DNA of 64,000 bases from Pseudomonas pseudonitroreducens (GTDB lineage: Bacteria > Pseudomonadota > Gammaproteobacteria > Pseudomonadales > Pseudomonadaceae): assembly GCF_021603645.1 (NCBI RefSeq), contig NZ_BQHJ01000006.1, forward strand, positions 310,001 to 374,000. Direction: 5' to 3'. Made by a program: the position numbers and the translations under genes. The notes under the pieces are model-generated. The model ran no database searches, was not told the origin of the DNA, and saw only the letters and a program-made list of their open reading frames with translations. Positions 26,517 through 38,030 of the stretch are shown here, piece after piece; the stretch's first letter is position 1, and each line of letters begins with the position of its first letter.

Positions 26517-26634
26517 GCAGGAGCGAGCTTGCGCCCCACAGGGATGTGGGAAATGCCGTTATCCGCAGGGAACGGATTCGGCCTCGCGAACCAACTCCGC
26601 TGCGGGGTCGTTCGCGGGCAAGCTCGCTCCTACA
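26517..26634. repeat. REP pair, diverged left copy
   Basis: GCAGGAGCGAGCTTGCG at the left is inverted at the right as TTCGCGGGCAAGCTCGCTCC. It sits between ybeX and lnt, so the two genes may be transcribed together through it. Confidence 0.75.
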
Positions 26635-26761
26635 ATCAGCTCGGACCTTTCCTGCAACACCCTGCCGCAGTCGGCTCATGGCTTTTGGCTTTCATCCCCA
26701 TAGCCTACCGTTCGTCTCTCCATTACTCTTGCGCATCGCTAAAACGCAACAAGGATTTCCG

Positions 26762-28294
26762 ATGCGCTGGATCACCCGCCCCGGCCTGCCAGGCCATCTG
26801 CTCGCCCTGGCCGCCGGCGCGCTCACTCCGCTGTTCCTGGCACCGTTCGGCTACTGGCCGCTGGCGGTGCTGTCGCTGGCCCTGTTCTACCTCGGCCTGC
26901 GTGGTACCACCGCTGGCTCGGCACTGTGGCGCGGCTGGTGGTACGGCTTCGGCGCCTTCATCGCCGGCACCAGCTGGATCTACTTCAGCATCCATAACTT
27001 CGGCGGCGCCTCCGGGCCACTGGCCGGCTTCCTGGTGGCCGGTTTCAGTGCCGGTGTAGCCTTCTTCTTCGCCCTGCCGGCCTGGGTCTGGGCGCGCTTC
27101 TTGCGCCGCAACAACGCCCCGATCAGCGATGCGCTGGCCTTCGCCGCGCTGTGGGTAGTGCTGGAACTGTTCCGCAGCTGGTTCCTCACCGGTTTCCCCT
27201 GGCTCTACGCTGGCTACAGCCAGCTGGAAGGTCCGCTGGCCGGCCTCGCCCCCCTGGGCGGCGTATGGCTGGTGTCGTTCGCCATTGCCCTGAGCGCTGC
27301 GCTGATCATCAATATCCCGGCACTGAGCCGACGCCCGGCGCGCCTGGTCGCCGGCCTGATCCTGCTGATCGCGCCCTGGGCCGTGGGGCTGGGCTACAAA
27401 GGCCACGCCTGGACCAGCCCCGCCGGAGCAGCGCTGAAGGTCGCCGCGCTGCAGGGCAACATCGCCCAGGAAATGAAGTGGGACCCGAAAGCCATCACTC
27501 ACCAGCTGGAGCTGTACCGCGACCTGACCGCCGAGCAGAGCGGCGTTGACCTGATCGTCTGGCCGGAAACCGCCGTGCCGGTGCTCAAGGACCAGGCCAC
27601 CGGCTACCTGGAGATGATCAACGGCGTCGCCAGCGCCAAGAAGGCCGCACTCATCACTGGCGTGCCGGTGCGCGAGAAGACTGCCGAGGGCATCCGCTAC
27701 TACAACGGCATCACCGTGGTCGGCGAAGGCGGCGGCAACTACCTCAAGCAGAAACTGGTGCCCTTCGGCGAATACGTTCCGCTGCAGGACGTGCTGCGCG
27801 GTCTGATCGCCTTCTTCGATCTGCCCATGTCCGACTTCGCCCGCGGTCCGGCCGACCAGCCGCTGCTCAAGGCCAAGGGCTATTCCGTGGCACCGTACAT
27901 CTGCTACGAAGTGGTCTATCCGGAATTCGCCGCCGAGCTCGCCGCACAGAGCCAACTGCTGCTGACGATCAGCAACGACGCCTGGTTCGGCACCTCCATC
28001 GGCCCGTTGCAGCACCTGCAGATGGCGCAGATGCGTGCCCTGGAAGCCGGGCGCTGGATGGTCCGCGGCACCAACAACGGCGTCACCGCGCTGATCGACC
28101 CGTTCGGCAAGCTGGCAGTACAGATCCCGCAGTTCCAGCAAGGCGTGCTGCACGGCGAAGTGGTACCGATGCAGGGCCTGACGCCCTACCTGAAGTGGCG
28201 CGTCTGGCCGCTGGCGATCCTCAGCGCCGTGTTGCTGGTGTGGGCCCTGGTACGCCGTCGCACGCACCCGGAAGAACGCCGACTGTTCGGCTGA
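26762..28294 (+). CDS. lnt: Apolipoprotein N-acyltransferase
   Basis: This 510-residue inner-membrane enzyme adds the third acyl chain to the N-terminal Cys of lipoproteins. It has about eight N-terminal and one C-terminal membrane helices around a periplasmic nitrilase domain. The catalytic triad is visible: Glu in LIVWPETAVP, Lys in LKQKLVPFGEYVP and Cys in APYICYEVVYPE. The ATG follows ACAAGGATTTCCG. Long in-frame sequence upstream reads through the REP element and is not coding. Substrates encoded in this window include LptE, RlpA and the MltB-like lipoprotein. Confidence 0.96.
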   Translation: MRWITRPGLPGHLLALAAGALTPLFLAPFGYWPLAVLSLALFYLGLRGTTAGSALWRGWWYGFGAFIAGTSWIYFSIHNFGGASGPLAGFLVAGFSAGVAFFFALPAWVWARFLRRNNAPISDALAFAALWVVLELFRSWFLTGFPWLYAGYSQLEGPLAGLAPLGGVWLVSFAIALSAALIINIPALSRRPARLVAGLILLIAPWAVGLGYKGHAWTSPAGAALKVAALQGNIAQEMKWDPKAITHQLELYRDLTAEQSGVDLIVWPETAVPVLKDQATGYLEMINGVASAKKAALITGVPVREKTAEGIRYYNGITVVGEGGGNYLKQKLVPFGEYVPLQDVLRGLIAFFDLPMSDFARGPADQPLLKAKGYSVAPYICYEVVYPEFAAELAAQSQLLLTISNDAWFGTSIGPLQHLQMAQMRALEAGRWMVRGTNNGVTALIDPFGKLAVQIPQFQQGVLHGEVVPMQGLTPYLKWRVWPLAILSAVLLVWALVRRRTHPEERRLFG

Positions 28295-28302
28295 CTCCCA
28301 CG

Positions 28303-28333
28303 AAAAAGGGCCTCATTGCGAGGCCCTTCTTCT
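28303..28333 (+). terminator. Terminator of lnt
   Basis: AAGGGCCTC-ATTGC-GAGGCCCTT is a 9-bp stem preceded by A-rich and followed by CTTCTT, 11 nt after the lnt stop. Confidence 0.75.
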
Positions 28334-28353
28334 TGGGATAAGGCAAAAACCTG

Positions 28354-28425
28354 CGTAGGAGCGGACTCCGTCCGCGATCGGTCCGCCTCGCGCCTGAAAC
28401 CATCGCGGACGAAGTCCGCTCCTAC
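28354..28425. repeat. REP-like inverted pair (GGAGCGGACT variant)
   Basis: CGTAGGAGCGGACTCCGTCC and its inverse GGACGAAGTCCGCTCCTAC flank a 20-nt centre. This is the same variant as the pair after ilvE, again between convergent genes. Confidence 0.8.
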
Positions 28426-28435
28426 CTAAAGCCAG

Positions 28436-29197
28436 CTATCGGTAAAACAACCGATACCCCACCAGCCCGATCGCCTCGTTGAGCAATTGCCCGCTCTGCC
28501 AGATCGCCCGGCCTTCCGGCAGCCAGCCGCCCATGGGCACCACATCATCCGTACCGATGTAGCCCGCAGGCGCCGGCAGCACTTCCAATCCGGCCTTCTC
28601 GAAGCTCCAGATCGAACGCGGCATGTGAATGGCGCTGGTGACCAATACCACTCGCTGGATACCGGCCTCGCGCAGCATCTGCGCGCTGAACAGCGCATTC
28701 TCCCAGGTCGTGCGGCTACGCCCCTCCTCCCAGCGCACCGGCACGCCATAGTCGTCCAGCAGGCTCTGCGCCATGATCCGCGCTTCGGAAGGCGGCGTGT
28801 CGTAATGCAGCCCGCCAGAGACCAGTACCGGCAGGCCGCTGGCCTTGGCCAGGCGCGCGGCGTAGCGAATACGTTCGCGGGCCATCAGGCCGGGCTGGTC
28901 CTCGCCCCAGGCACGATCCCCGCGCACTCGGCCGGCACCCAGCACCACGATGGCGTCAGCGCGCTGCGCCAACCCCGCCCAGTCCGTCTGCTTCAGCGGC
29001 TCCTGCTGTTCCAGCTGTCGCGCGCCCCACTCCACCGTCACCGGCAGGCTCATCAGCAGCAGGCCGAGGAACCCGGAAAAGAAGCAGAAAAGAGAAAAAC
29101 GCGGATAGCGCCGGCGCAGCAAGAAGCCCAGGAGCAACAGCAGCAGGAGTAGTCCCGGCGGCATGAAAATCTGTTTGAGGATGAAGCGGATAGGCAT
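28436..29197 (-). CDS. YdcF/ElyC family DUF218 membrane protein
   Basis: This 253-residue protein has two N-terminal membrane helices (LLLLLLLLGFLLRRRY; FSLFCFFSGFLGLLLMSL) and a DUF218 domain: ADAIVVLGAGRVRGDRAW, PVLVSGGLHYD and VVLVTSAIHMPRS. ElyC of E. coli influences peptidoglycan precursor and lipid-carrier metabolism at the envelope. The DUF218 residues face the periplasm or cytosol depending on topology that I cannot settle. It is monocistronic, convergent with lnt. Confidence 0.85.
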   Translation of the reverse strand: MPIRFILKQIFMPPGLLLLLLLLGFLLRRRYPRFSLFCFFSGFLGLLLMSLPVTVEWGARQLEQQEPLKQTDWAGLAQRADAIVVLGAGRVRGDRAWGEDQPGLMARERIRYAARLAKASGLPVLVSGGLHYDTPPSEARIMAQSLLDDYGVPVRWEEGRSRTTWENALFSAQMLREAGIQRVVLVTSAIHMPRSIWSFEKAGLEVLPAPAGYIGTDDVVPMGGWLPEGRAIWQSGQLLNEAIGLVGYRLFYR

Positions 29198-29243
29198 TGG
29201 CGACTCCTTGTCGAGGCGCCAAGCCTAACGGATCGGGAAACGC

Positions 29244-29675
29244 TCAGCGTGCTTTCGCGTTGCGGAACAGCTGTGAACCGCAGGAGGTGCAGGGCAGCAC
29301 ACCCTGGTGGCGACTCCAGGCCACCGGCGAGCCACACAGCGCGCATTGCAGCGATTGCGGACGAGGCACCAGGCGCGGGCGGCTCGGCGGCACGGGATGA
29401 CGTACCGGGCGCGGGGCGCGGGAAGACGAGCGCTCCAGCAATGCCAACTCTTCAGCCGCGGCATGCCAGCCGCGCAACCAGTTCACATCCTGCTCGAGAT
29501 AAGCCCGGATCAGCGCCATTTCCGCTTCGCTCAGGCCGCGCAACTCCAGCTCCATGGGGCATTCGTCACGTAGTCGCTCGGCGGTATCGGCTTCATCCAG
29601 AGCCAGCGCGAGTCGTTGCAACAACCGTTCATACAGACCGGAACCCGAAGCACTTGCGCGATGCAGCTCAGCCAT
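29244..29675 (-). CDS. Zinc-ribbon protein, YbeL family (DUF1451)
   Basis: This 143-residue protein has an N-terminal helical part (LYERLLQRLALALDEADTAE) and a C-terminal zinc ribbon: CALCGSPVAWSRHQGVLPCTSCGSQLF with two CxxC pairs. Its position next to leuS and its overall plan match E. coli YbeL. Function is not established; an RNA- or protein-binding adaptor is possible. A Pro/Arg-rich linker (about 85-107) joins the two parts. It diverges from leuS. Confidence 0.82.
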   Translation of the reverse strand: MAELHRASASGSGLYERLLQRLALALDEADTAERLRDECPMELELRGLSEAEMALIRAYLEQDVNWLRGWHAAAEELALLERSSSRAPRPVRHPVPPSRPRLVPRPQSLQCALCGSPVAWSRHQGVLPCTSCGSQLFRNAKAR

Positions 29676-29814
29676 CAGTCACCTCAAGACAGGCGGAAAC
29701 CTCCCGCCCTCAGGCAAAGCTTAGCGGGCCACCCCAGCGGGCACCGAGCGTGCGACAAACGGCGCGGGCTACCGACTGTGGGTGGGGTCATGTATGCTAC
29801 GAGGCTTTCTGTAG

Positions 29815-32532
<2,718 letters not shown>

Positions 32533-32611
32533 AAGCAACGCTGGAAAAGACCCATTCGCCCGTGGCACCTTCGCCACGGGCATATCGGATCAACAGGAGT
32601 GAGGAAGCTTG

Positions 32612-33226
32612 ATGAAACGTATCCTGACCAGCCTCGCGCTGATCGGCCTGGCCAGCGTGCTGAGCGCCTGCGGTTTCCAACTGCGCGGCCTGGGCGATAC
32701 GAACTTTGCGCTCAAGGAAATCGACGTGAGTGCGCGAAACGCCTATGGCGAGACCGTCACGCAGCTCAAGCAGGTGCTTGAAGGCAGCGGCGTGAAAGTC
32801 GTCTCCCGCGCGCCCTACCACCTGATCCTGGCCCGCGAGGACGTGACCCAGCGCAGCGTCAGTTACACCAGTTCCGCCCGCAGCGCGGAAAACGAACTGA
32901 CCAACACCCTGAGCTACGAAATTCGCGGCACCAACAACCTGCTGCTGCTCGCCAACCAGGTCCAGGTCCGCAAGGTCTACGTGCAGGATGAGAACAACCT
33001 GATCGGCTCCGACCAGGAAGCCCAGCAGATTCGCGCCGAAATGCGCCGTGATCTGGTCCAGCAGATGGTCACCCGCCTGCAGATGGTCACCCCGGCCCAG
33101 CTCGATGACCTGCAGGCCAAGGCAGAAGCCAAGGCCAAGGCCGAAGCAGACGCCATGAAGGCCGCGGACGAGGCTGCCAAGTCTCAACCGCAGCAGTCGC
33201 CGATCGAATTCCCGAAAGCACAGTAA
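32612..33226 (+). CDS. lptE: LPS-assembly lipoprotein LptE
   Basis: This 204-residue lipoprotein has a signal and lipobox [11 protein letters not shown] (Cys about 20). It plugs the LptD beta-barrel and helps insert lipopolysaccharide in the outer membrane. The body has [17 protein letters not shown] and [20 protein letters not shown], typical of the family; the C-terminal tail is Ala/Lys/Gln-rich. It lies 79 nt after leuS, with a CCCGTGGC/GCCACGGG hairpin in the gap, so it may have reduced read-through from leuS. The ATG follows GGAGTGAGGAAGCTTG. Confidence 0.93.
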   Translation: MKRILTSLALIGLASVLSACGFQLRGLGDTNFALKEIDVSARNAYGETVTQLKQVLEGSGVKVVSRAPYHLILAREDVTQRSVSYTSSARSAENELTNTLSYEIRGTNNLLLLANQVQVRKVYVQDENNLIGSDQEAQQIRAEMRRDLVQQMVTRLQMVTPAQLDDLQAKAEAKAKAEADAMKAADEAAKSQPQQSPIEFPKAQ

Positions 33227-33231
33227 GCGAC

Positions 33232-33259
33232 AAGGGGCCGGCCAACCGGCCCCTTTCTC
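33232..33259 (+). terminator. Hairpin between lptE and holA
   Basis: AAGGGGCCGG-CCAA-CCGGCCCCTT forms a 10-bp stem followed by TCTC. It ends 8 nt before the holA ATG, so it occupies the place of a Shine-Dalgarno sequence and may attenuate holA. Confidence 0.65.
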
Positions 33260-33262
33260 ATT

Positions 33263-34300
33263 ATGAAGCTCAATCCCGGACAACTCGCCAAGCACCTGCA
33301 AGGCAACCTCGCGCCCGTCTACGTGGTCAGCGGCGACGAACCGTTGCTCTGCCAGGAAGCCTGCGATGCCATCCGTGCCGCCTGCCGTCAGCGTGATTTC
33401 TCTGAACGCCAGGTGTTCAACGCCGAGGCCAACTTCGATTGGGGCCAACTGATCGAAGCGGGCGCCAGCCTCTCACTGTTTGCCGAAAAGCGCCTGATCG
33501 AACTGCGCCTGCCCTCCGGGAAACCCGGTGACAAGGGCGCGGCGGTCCTCCAGGAGTACCTGCAGCGCCCGCCGGAAGACACCGTCCTGCTGGTCAGCCT
33601 GCCCAAGCTCGACGGCAGCACGCAGAAGACCAAATGGGCCAAGGCCCTGATCGACGGCGATGCTGCACAGTTCATCCAGATCTGGCCGATCGACGTGCAC
33701 CAACTGCCACAGTGGATTCGCCAGCGCCTGTCCCAGGCCGGCCTCGCTGCCAGCCAGGAGGCGGTCGACCTGATTGCCGCGCGCGTCGAAGGCAACCTGC
33801 TGGCCGCCGCCCAGGAGATCGAAAAGCTCAAGCTGCTCGCCGACGGCCAACAGATTGACGCCGACACCGTGCAGGCGGCCGTGGCCGACAGTGCGCGCTT
33901 CGATGTCTTCGGCCTGATCGATGCCGCCCTCAACGGCGAAGCCGCACACTGCCTGCGCATGCTCGAAGGCCTGCGCGGCGAAGGTGTCGAACCGCCGGTG
34001 ATTCTCTGGGCCCTGGCCCGGGAAATCCGCGTACTCGCCAGTCTCGCCCAGCAATTCAGCCAGGGCGTGCCGCTGGACAAGGCCTTCAGCCAGTGTCGCC
34101 CGCCGATCTGGGACAAGCGCCGCCCGCTGATGAGCAAGGCCCTGCAACGGCACACCGCACAACGCTGGAACCAGATGCTGCAGGACGCCCAACTGATCGA
34201 TGCCCAGATCAAGGGCCAGGCGCCCGGCAACGTCTGGAATAGCCTCGCCCGCCTCGCCCTGCTGGTCGCCGGCCAGCGCATCAGCCTGCCTTCGGCCTGA
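33263..34300 (+). CDS. holA: DNA polymerase III delta subunit
   Basis: This 345-residue clamp-loader subunit opens the beta clamp. It starts MKLNPGQLAKHLQGNLAPVY, with the AAA+-like N-terminal domain (VSGDEPLLCQEACDAIR), VDLIAARVEGNLLAAAQEIEKL in the lid region and a C-terminal collar. Length is normal. No Shine-Dalgarno is visible, because the space is taken by the hairpin just upstream, which is odd for an essential gene. The order leuS-lptE-holA is conserved in gammaproteobacteria. Confidence 0.94.
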   Translation: MKLNPGQLAKHLQGNLAPVYVVSGDEPLLCQEACDAIRAACRQRDFSERQVFNAEANFDWGQLIEAGASLSLFAEKRLIELRLPSGKPGDKGAAVLQEYLQRPPEDTVLLVSLPKLDGSTQKTKWAKALIDGDAAQFIQIWPIDVHQLPQWIRQRLSQAGLAASQEAVDLIAARVEGNLLAAAQEIEKLKLLADGQQIDADTVQAAVADSARFDVFGLIDAALNGEAAHCLRMLEGLRGEGVEPPVILWALAREIRVLASLAQQFSQGVPLDKAFSQCRPPIWDKRRPLMSKALQRHTAQRWNQMLQDAQLIDAQIKGQAPGNVWNSLARLALLVAGQRISLPSA

Positions 34301-34380
34301 TTGTAGCGCTTCACGAGCCGGCCTCAGGAGCGCTCGGGCAGAGTCCGCCCCTACATCACGCAGCCCCTCCAAGGCGCCCT

Positions 34381-34403
34381 GCAGGAGCGAGCTTGCCCGC
34401 GAC
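34381..34403. repeat. Single REP copy
   Basis: GCAGGAGCGAGCTTGCCCGC is one REP half without a clear partner. A degenerate GAGCG...GTCCGCCCCTAC lies just before it. Confidence 0.6.
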
Positions 34404-34415
34404 CCGCACAGCGTT

Positions 34416-34766
34416 TCACTCCCACTCGCGCACCTGGCGAACCTCTACGCAGCCGAGCCGGCCCGGCGGAATCTTCGCGGCGATGCGCTCGGCCTCCTCG
34501 ATGCTCTGCGCCTCGATCAGATAGAAGCCACCCAACTGTTCCCGCGTTTCAGCGAAGGGTCCGTCGGTGACGGCCAGCTTTTCACCCTGACCGCGTAACG
34601 TGCGCGCGGTCGGTGTCGGTAACAGCGCATTGGCCGCGATGTAGTTGCCGCTGCTCCGCAGTTGTTCGCTATAGGTCATGCACTCGTCGACGATGCCACG
34701 CAGCTCGGCTTCCGGCAGCTCAGCCGCCTTGCGCTCGTCGAAGTAGATCATGCAGAGAAACTTCAT
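34416..34766 (-). CDS. YciI family (YCII/DGPF-domain) protein
   Basis: This 116-residue ferredoxin-like alpha/beta protein starts MKFLCMIYFDERKAAELPE. It has the DGPF signature in VTDGPFAETREQLGGFYLIEA, followed by EEAERIAAKIPPGRLGCVEVR. Members are often encoded near sigma factors but none is here. The biochemical role is unknown. It is convergent with holA. Confidence 0.88.
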   Translation of the reverse strand: MKFLCMIYFDERKAAELPEAELRGIVDECMTYSEQLRSSGNYIAANALLPTPTARTLRGQGEKLAVTDGPFAETREQLGGFYLIEAQSIEEAERIAAKIPPGRLGCVEVRQVREWE

Positions 34767-34942
34767 CGCCCTTGCCCTCGTTCCTGTTCGCGTTGCCAGA
34801 AAGGTCTGCCCCCAGCGTAGCCCCGAATGGCCTGCGCTTGCCTTGGCCCGCCCGCCGCTAGACCAACGGCGTGGACAAGCGTGCCAGATAGGCGGAAGAT
34901 GCGCGCGCCGGCAACGGCGCCGGCCTCAACGAGGAAAGACAG

Positions 34943-35095
34943 ATGGCGAAGAAATCCAAACGGCCGAACAAGGCCAAGTCCCTGGTCGCACAACCGCTGT
35001 TCCGCAGCCGCCAGGAGCAGCCGCTCAAAGGCAAAGGCAGCTACCGCCGCGAAGCCTCCCGAAATTGGGAGGCTTCTTCGCTTCTGGCGGCCTGA
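34943..35095 (+). CDS. arfA: Alternative ribosome-rescue factor A
   Basis: This small 50-residue protein is MAKKSKRPNKAKSLVAQPLF followed by RSRQEQPLKGKGSYRREASR and NWEASSLLAA. It matches E. coli ArfA at PLFRxR, KGKGSYxR and NWEAS. ArfA enters the empty mRNA channel of stalled ribosomes and recruits release factor 2, backing up tmRNA. A GC hairpin lies inside the last third of the coding sequence, as described for proteobacterial arfA genes. It makes the mRNA end before the stop, so tmRNA normally destroys the product. CGAGGAAAGACAG gives a good ribosome-binding site. Confidence 0.85.
   Translation: MAKKSKRPNKAKSLVAQPLFRSRQEQPLKGKGSYRREASRNWEASSLLAA
35051..35080 (+). terminator. Intragenic terminator-like hairpin in arfA
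   Basis: GAAGCCTCCC-GAAATT-GGGAGGCTTC is a perfect 10-bp stem with a 6-nt loop, followed by TTCGCTTCT. It lies 17 nt upstream of the arfA stop codon. It could end transcription, or be cut by RNase III, to give a nonstop arfA mRNA. Confidence 0.75.
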
Positions 35096-35168
35096 AAACG
35101 TTAAAAAACCTGAACCTCCCCCGCCCTTTCGCTTTCAACCGGACAGCCACGCACCTGGAGGTCCAATC

Positions 35169-35468
35169 ATGAAAGCTGCCGTCATCGTCGCCATCCTAGC
35201 CCTCCCCTTCAGCCTCTCCGCCCATGCGTTCTGCTCCGACCAGGAAGCCGAAGCCAAGGGCAAGCAGGTCGCTGCCAAGGTCACCGAAGTCACCCGCAGT
35301 GATCCCCAGCGCGCGCAGAAGCTCAACGAAAAGCTCGCCGAGCTGAAGAAGTCCCGCTCCAGCGAACAGCGCCCGGACGACTGCGCCGCGTACGACGACA
35401 TGCTCAAGGAACTCAACCAGAGCGCGCCCAAGGTCGACCAGGAAACCGGCAGCCAGCCCAAGCAATAG
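35169..35468 (+). CDS. Small secreted protein of unknown function
   Basis: This 99-residue protein has a signal peptide (MKAAVIVAILALPFSLSAHA, then FCSDQEAEAKGKQV). The mature part is charged and helical (KVTEVTRSDPQRAQKLNEKLAELKKSRSS) and contains two Cys, one near each end, that could form a disulfide. I do not recognise a family. The CCTGGAGGTCCAATC leader supplies a good ribosome-binding site. It follows arfA by 73 nt on the same strand but the arfA hairpin lies between. Confidence 0.75.
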   Translation: MKAAVIVAILALPFSLSAHAFCSDQEAEAKGKQVAAKVTEVTRSDPQRAQKLNEKLAELKKSRSSEQRPDDCAAYDDMLKELNQSAPKVDQETGSQPKQ

Positions 35469-35718
35469 CCCCTGCACCGCCCTTTGAGCAGAAGCGGACT
35501 GACCCAGGGATCACCGGGCGCCGGCCCGCGAAAAATCGCGTCAGGACCCTGCCCGGCGGCCGCGATCAGCGGAACCGTCCGACGGGAGCCTCGCCACGCT
35601 GGGAATTTTCCTCCGGCCGCGCCATCGAACCCTGCGTACCCTGCATTTCTGCTCAACGCAGACGCGTCACAGAGGCCATGCTAAGGTGGCCCCTCCCTGC
35701 CAGTTCCCGAGGAGAGCA

Positions 35719-36981
35719 ATGCGCAAGCCTGTTTCATCTGTTGTCGGCCAACGCTGCCTGCTCGTCGCCGTCCTGTCCCTGGCCAGCTTCGGTCTGCTGA
35801 CCTCCTGCACCGAGCCTCCTGCCAAGGGTGCCACCAGCGAGCATGCGCAACCCACGCAGAGCTTCGCCCAGTGGCGCGACGGCTTCCGCGCGCAAGCGCT
35901 CGCCGCAGGTATCAGCGCGGCAACCTTCGACACTGCGTTCGCAGGCATCGAGCCTGATGACTCGGTGGTCACCGCCGATCGCAGCCAGCCCGAGTTCACC
36001 CGCCCGGTCTGGCAGTATCTGGAAAGCGCCGTGTCGCCTGCGCGCGTGCGCAACGGCCAGGATCGCACCCTGGAGAACGCCGAAGCACTGCAACGCATCG
36101 AGAGCAGTTACGGCGTCGAGCGTGAAGCCGTGGTCGCGATCTGGGGCATGGAGAGCAACTTCGGCCAGCAGATGGGGAGCAAGAACGTCATCCGTTCCCT
36201 CGCAACCCTGGCCTACGAAGGCCGCCGCCCGGACTTCGGCCGCGACCAGTTGATCGCTGCGCTGCAGATCATCCAGCACGGCGACGTCCCGGCCAGCAAC
36301 ATGGTCGGCTCCTGGGCCGGCGCCATGGGCCAGACGCAGTTCATCCCCACCACCTACAACCGCTTTGCCGTGGACTTCGACGGCGACGGCCGGCGCGACA
36401 TCTGGGGCTCTTCCTCCGACGCCCTGGCCTCCACGGCCAATTACCTGAAGAGCTCAGGCTGGCAGCGCGGCCAGAGCTGGGGGTTCGAAGTACGCCTGCC
36501 GCAAGGCTTCGACTACGCCCAGGCGGACATGGACATCCGCAAGCCGATGAGCGAGTGGTTGCGCCAGGGCATCAAGGTGGCCAGCGGCAACCTGCCGAGC
36601 GATCCGCAAGCCAGCGTGTCGCTGCTGCTGCCCGCCGGCTATCGCGGCCCGGCATTCCTGGTAACGGAGAACTTCCGCGCCATTCTCAAGTACAACAACT
36701 CGACGTCCTATGCCCTCGCCGTCGGCCTGCTCGCAGACAGCTTCAAGGGCGGCGGCCGGCTGGCGGGCAGCTGGCCGCTGGAAGACACACCACTGAGCCG
36801 CTCCGAACGCATCGAGTTGCAGCAACTGCTGGCACAGCAGGGTTATCAACCGGGCACCGCGGACGGGATCATCGGCGCCAACACGCGCAAGGCGATCCGG
36901 GCCTTCCAGCAGTCGGTCGGCTCGCCGGCGGACGGCTATCCGACCCCGGCGCTACTGGGACAGCTGCGGCAGAAGAGCTGA
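35719..36981 (+). CDS. MltB-family lytic murein transglycosylase lipoprotein with peptidoglycan-binding domain
   Basis: This 420-residue lipoprotein has a lipobox LLTSCTEPP (Cys about 33). The GH103 transglycosylase domain includes VAIWGMESNFGQQMGS with the catalytic Glu, GSWAGAMGQTQFIPTTY and VDFDGDGRRDIW. A C-terminal peptidoglycan-binding domain follows (LQQLLAQQGYQPGTADGIIG...IRAFQQSVG). It cleaves glycan strands to 1,6-anhydro products at the outer membrane. The ATG follows CGAGGAGAGCA. A second transglycosylase of the same family is encoded in the mrdA-rodA cluster. Confidence 0.93.
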   Translation: MRKPVSSVVGQRCLLVAVLSLASFGLLTSCTEPPAKGATSEHAQPTQSFAQWRDGFRAQALAAGISAATFDTAFAGIEPDDSVVTADRSQPEFTRPVWQYLESAVSPARVRNGQDRTLENAEALQRIESSYGVEREAVVAIWGMESNFGQQMGSKNVIRSLATLAYEGRRPDFGRDQLIAALQIIQHGDVPASNMVGSWAGAMGQTQFIPTTYNRFAVDFDGDGRRDIWGSSSDALASTANYLKSSGWQRGQSWGFEVRLPQGFDYAQADMDIRKPMSEWLRQGIKVASGNLPSDPQASVSLLLPAGYRGPAFLVTENFRAILKYNNSTSYALAVGLLADSFKGGGRLAGSWPLEDTPLSRSERIELQQLLAQQGYQPGTADGIIGANTRKAIRAFQQSVGSPADGYPTPALLGQLRQKS

Positions 36982-36984
36982 AGG

Positions 36985-37012
36985 AAAAAAGGCGCCCAAG
37001 GGCGCCTTTTTC
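36985..37012. terminator. Bidirectional terminator
   Basis: A-rich sequence, GGCGCCC-AA-GGGCGCC, then TTTTTC. It lies between the convergent transglycosylase and lipA genes and can serve both strands. Confidence 0.85.
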
Positions 37013-37029
37013 ATTCCGCGACCGGCTAC

Positions 37030-38025
37030 TCAGCCGATCTTGGTGCCGTGCGCCTGCTGGTCGGCGTGGTACGAGGAACGTACCAGCGGGCCGGAAGCGA
37101 CGTTCTTGAAGCCCATCTTCTCGCCTTCCTCGGCGAACCAGGCAAAGGTGTCCGGGTGGACGAAGCGCTGCACCGGCAGGTGGTTGCGCGAGGGTTGCAG
37201 GTACTGGCCGAGGGTCAGCATGTCGATGTCGTGCTCACGCATGCGGTGCATGACTTCGATGACTTCCTCGTCGGTCTCACCCAGGCCGAGCATCAGGCCG
37301 GACTTGGTCGGTACGTGCGGCACCATCTGCTTGAACTTCTGCAGCAAGTCGAGCGACCACTCGAAGTCGGAGCCCGGACGGGACGACTTGTACAGGCGCG
37401 GGACGGTTTCCAGGTTGTGGTTGAACACGTCCGGCGGCTCGTTGGCGGTGATTTCCAGGGCGATGTCCATGCGGCCGCGATAGTCCGGCACCAGGGTTTC
37501 CAGCTGGACGCCAGGGGACAGCTTGCGGATCTCGCGCAGGCAGTCGGCGAAGTGCTGGGCGCCGCCGTCACGCAGGTCGTCGCGGTCCACCGAGGTGATC
37601 ACCACGTACTTCAGGCGCAGGTCGGCGATGGCGATGGCGAGGTTGGTCGGCTCGTCGACATCCAGCGGCTTAGGACGGCCATGGCCGACGTCGCAGAACG
37701 GGCAGCGACGGGTGCAGATGTCGCCCATGATCATGAACGTCGCGGTGCCACCGGAGAAGCACTCGCCCAGGTTCGGGCAGGAGGCTTCCTCGCAGACACT
37801 GTGCAGCTTGTGCTTGCGCAGCAGTTGCTTGATGCGGTCGACCTCGGGGGAAACGGGGATGCGCACGCGAATCCAGTCGGGCTTCTTCGGCAGTTCGCCG
37901 GTGGGGATGATCTTCACCGGAATGCGCGCGACCTTTTCTGCGCCGCGCAGCTTGACGCCAACTTCCACCTTGCCGGGCTTGGCGGCCGGGGCGGCCTGAC
38001 CGGAGTTCTCCACAACAGTGCTCAT
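37030..38025 (-). CDS. lipA: Lipoyl synthase
   Basis: This 331-residue radical-SAM enzyme inserts two sulfurs into octanoyl groups on lipoyl domains. It has the auxiliary-cluster motif [12 protein letters not shown], the radical-SAM [13 protein letters not shown] and ending [10 protein letters not shown] with the Ser cluster ligand. The N-terminal 50 residues are a basic extension. It lies 5 nt after lipB, which supplies its octanoylated substrate. Length and residues are typical. Confidence 0.98.
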   Translation of the reverse strand: MSTVVENSGQAAPAAKPGKVEVGVKLRGAEKVARIPVKIIPTGELPKKPDWIRVRIPVSPEVDRIKQLLRKHKLHSVCEEASCPNLGECFSGGTATFMIMGDICTRRCPFCDVGHGRPKPLDVDEPTNLAIAIADLRLKYVVITSVDRDDLRDGGAQHFADCLREIRKLSPGVQLETLVPDYRGRMDIALEITANEPPDVFNHNLETVPRLYKSSRPGSDFEWSLDLLQKFKQMVPHVPTKSGLMLGLGETDEEVIEVMHRMREHDIDMLTLGQYLQPSRNHLPVQRFVHPDTFAWFAEEGEKMGFKNVASGPLVRSSYHADQQAHGTKIG

Positions 38026-38030
38026 CTAGG

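Noticed and set aside
26517-26634. REP pairs as a CRISPR array
   Set aside because: The copies are inverted pairs scattered over tens of kb, not direct repeats with unique spacers.
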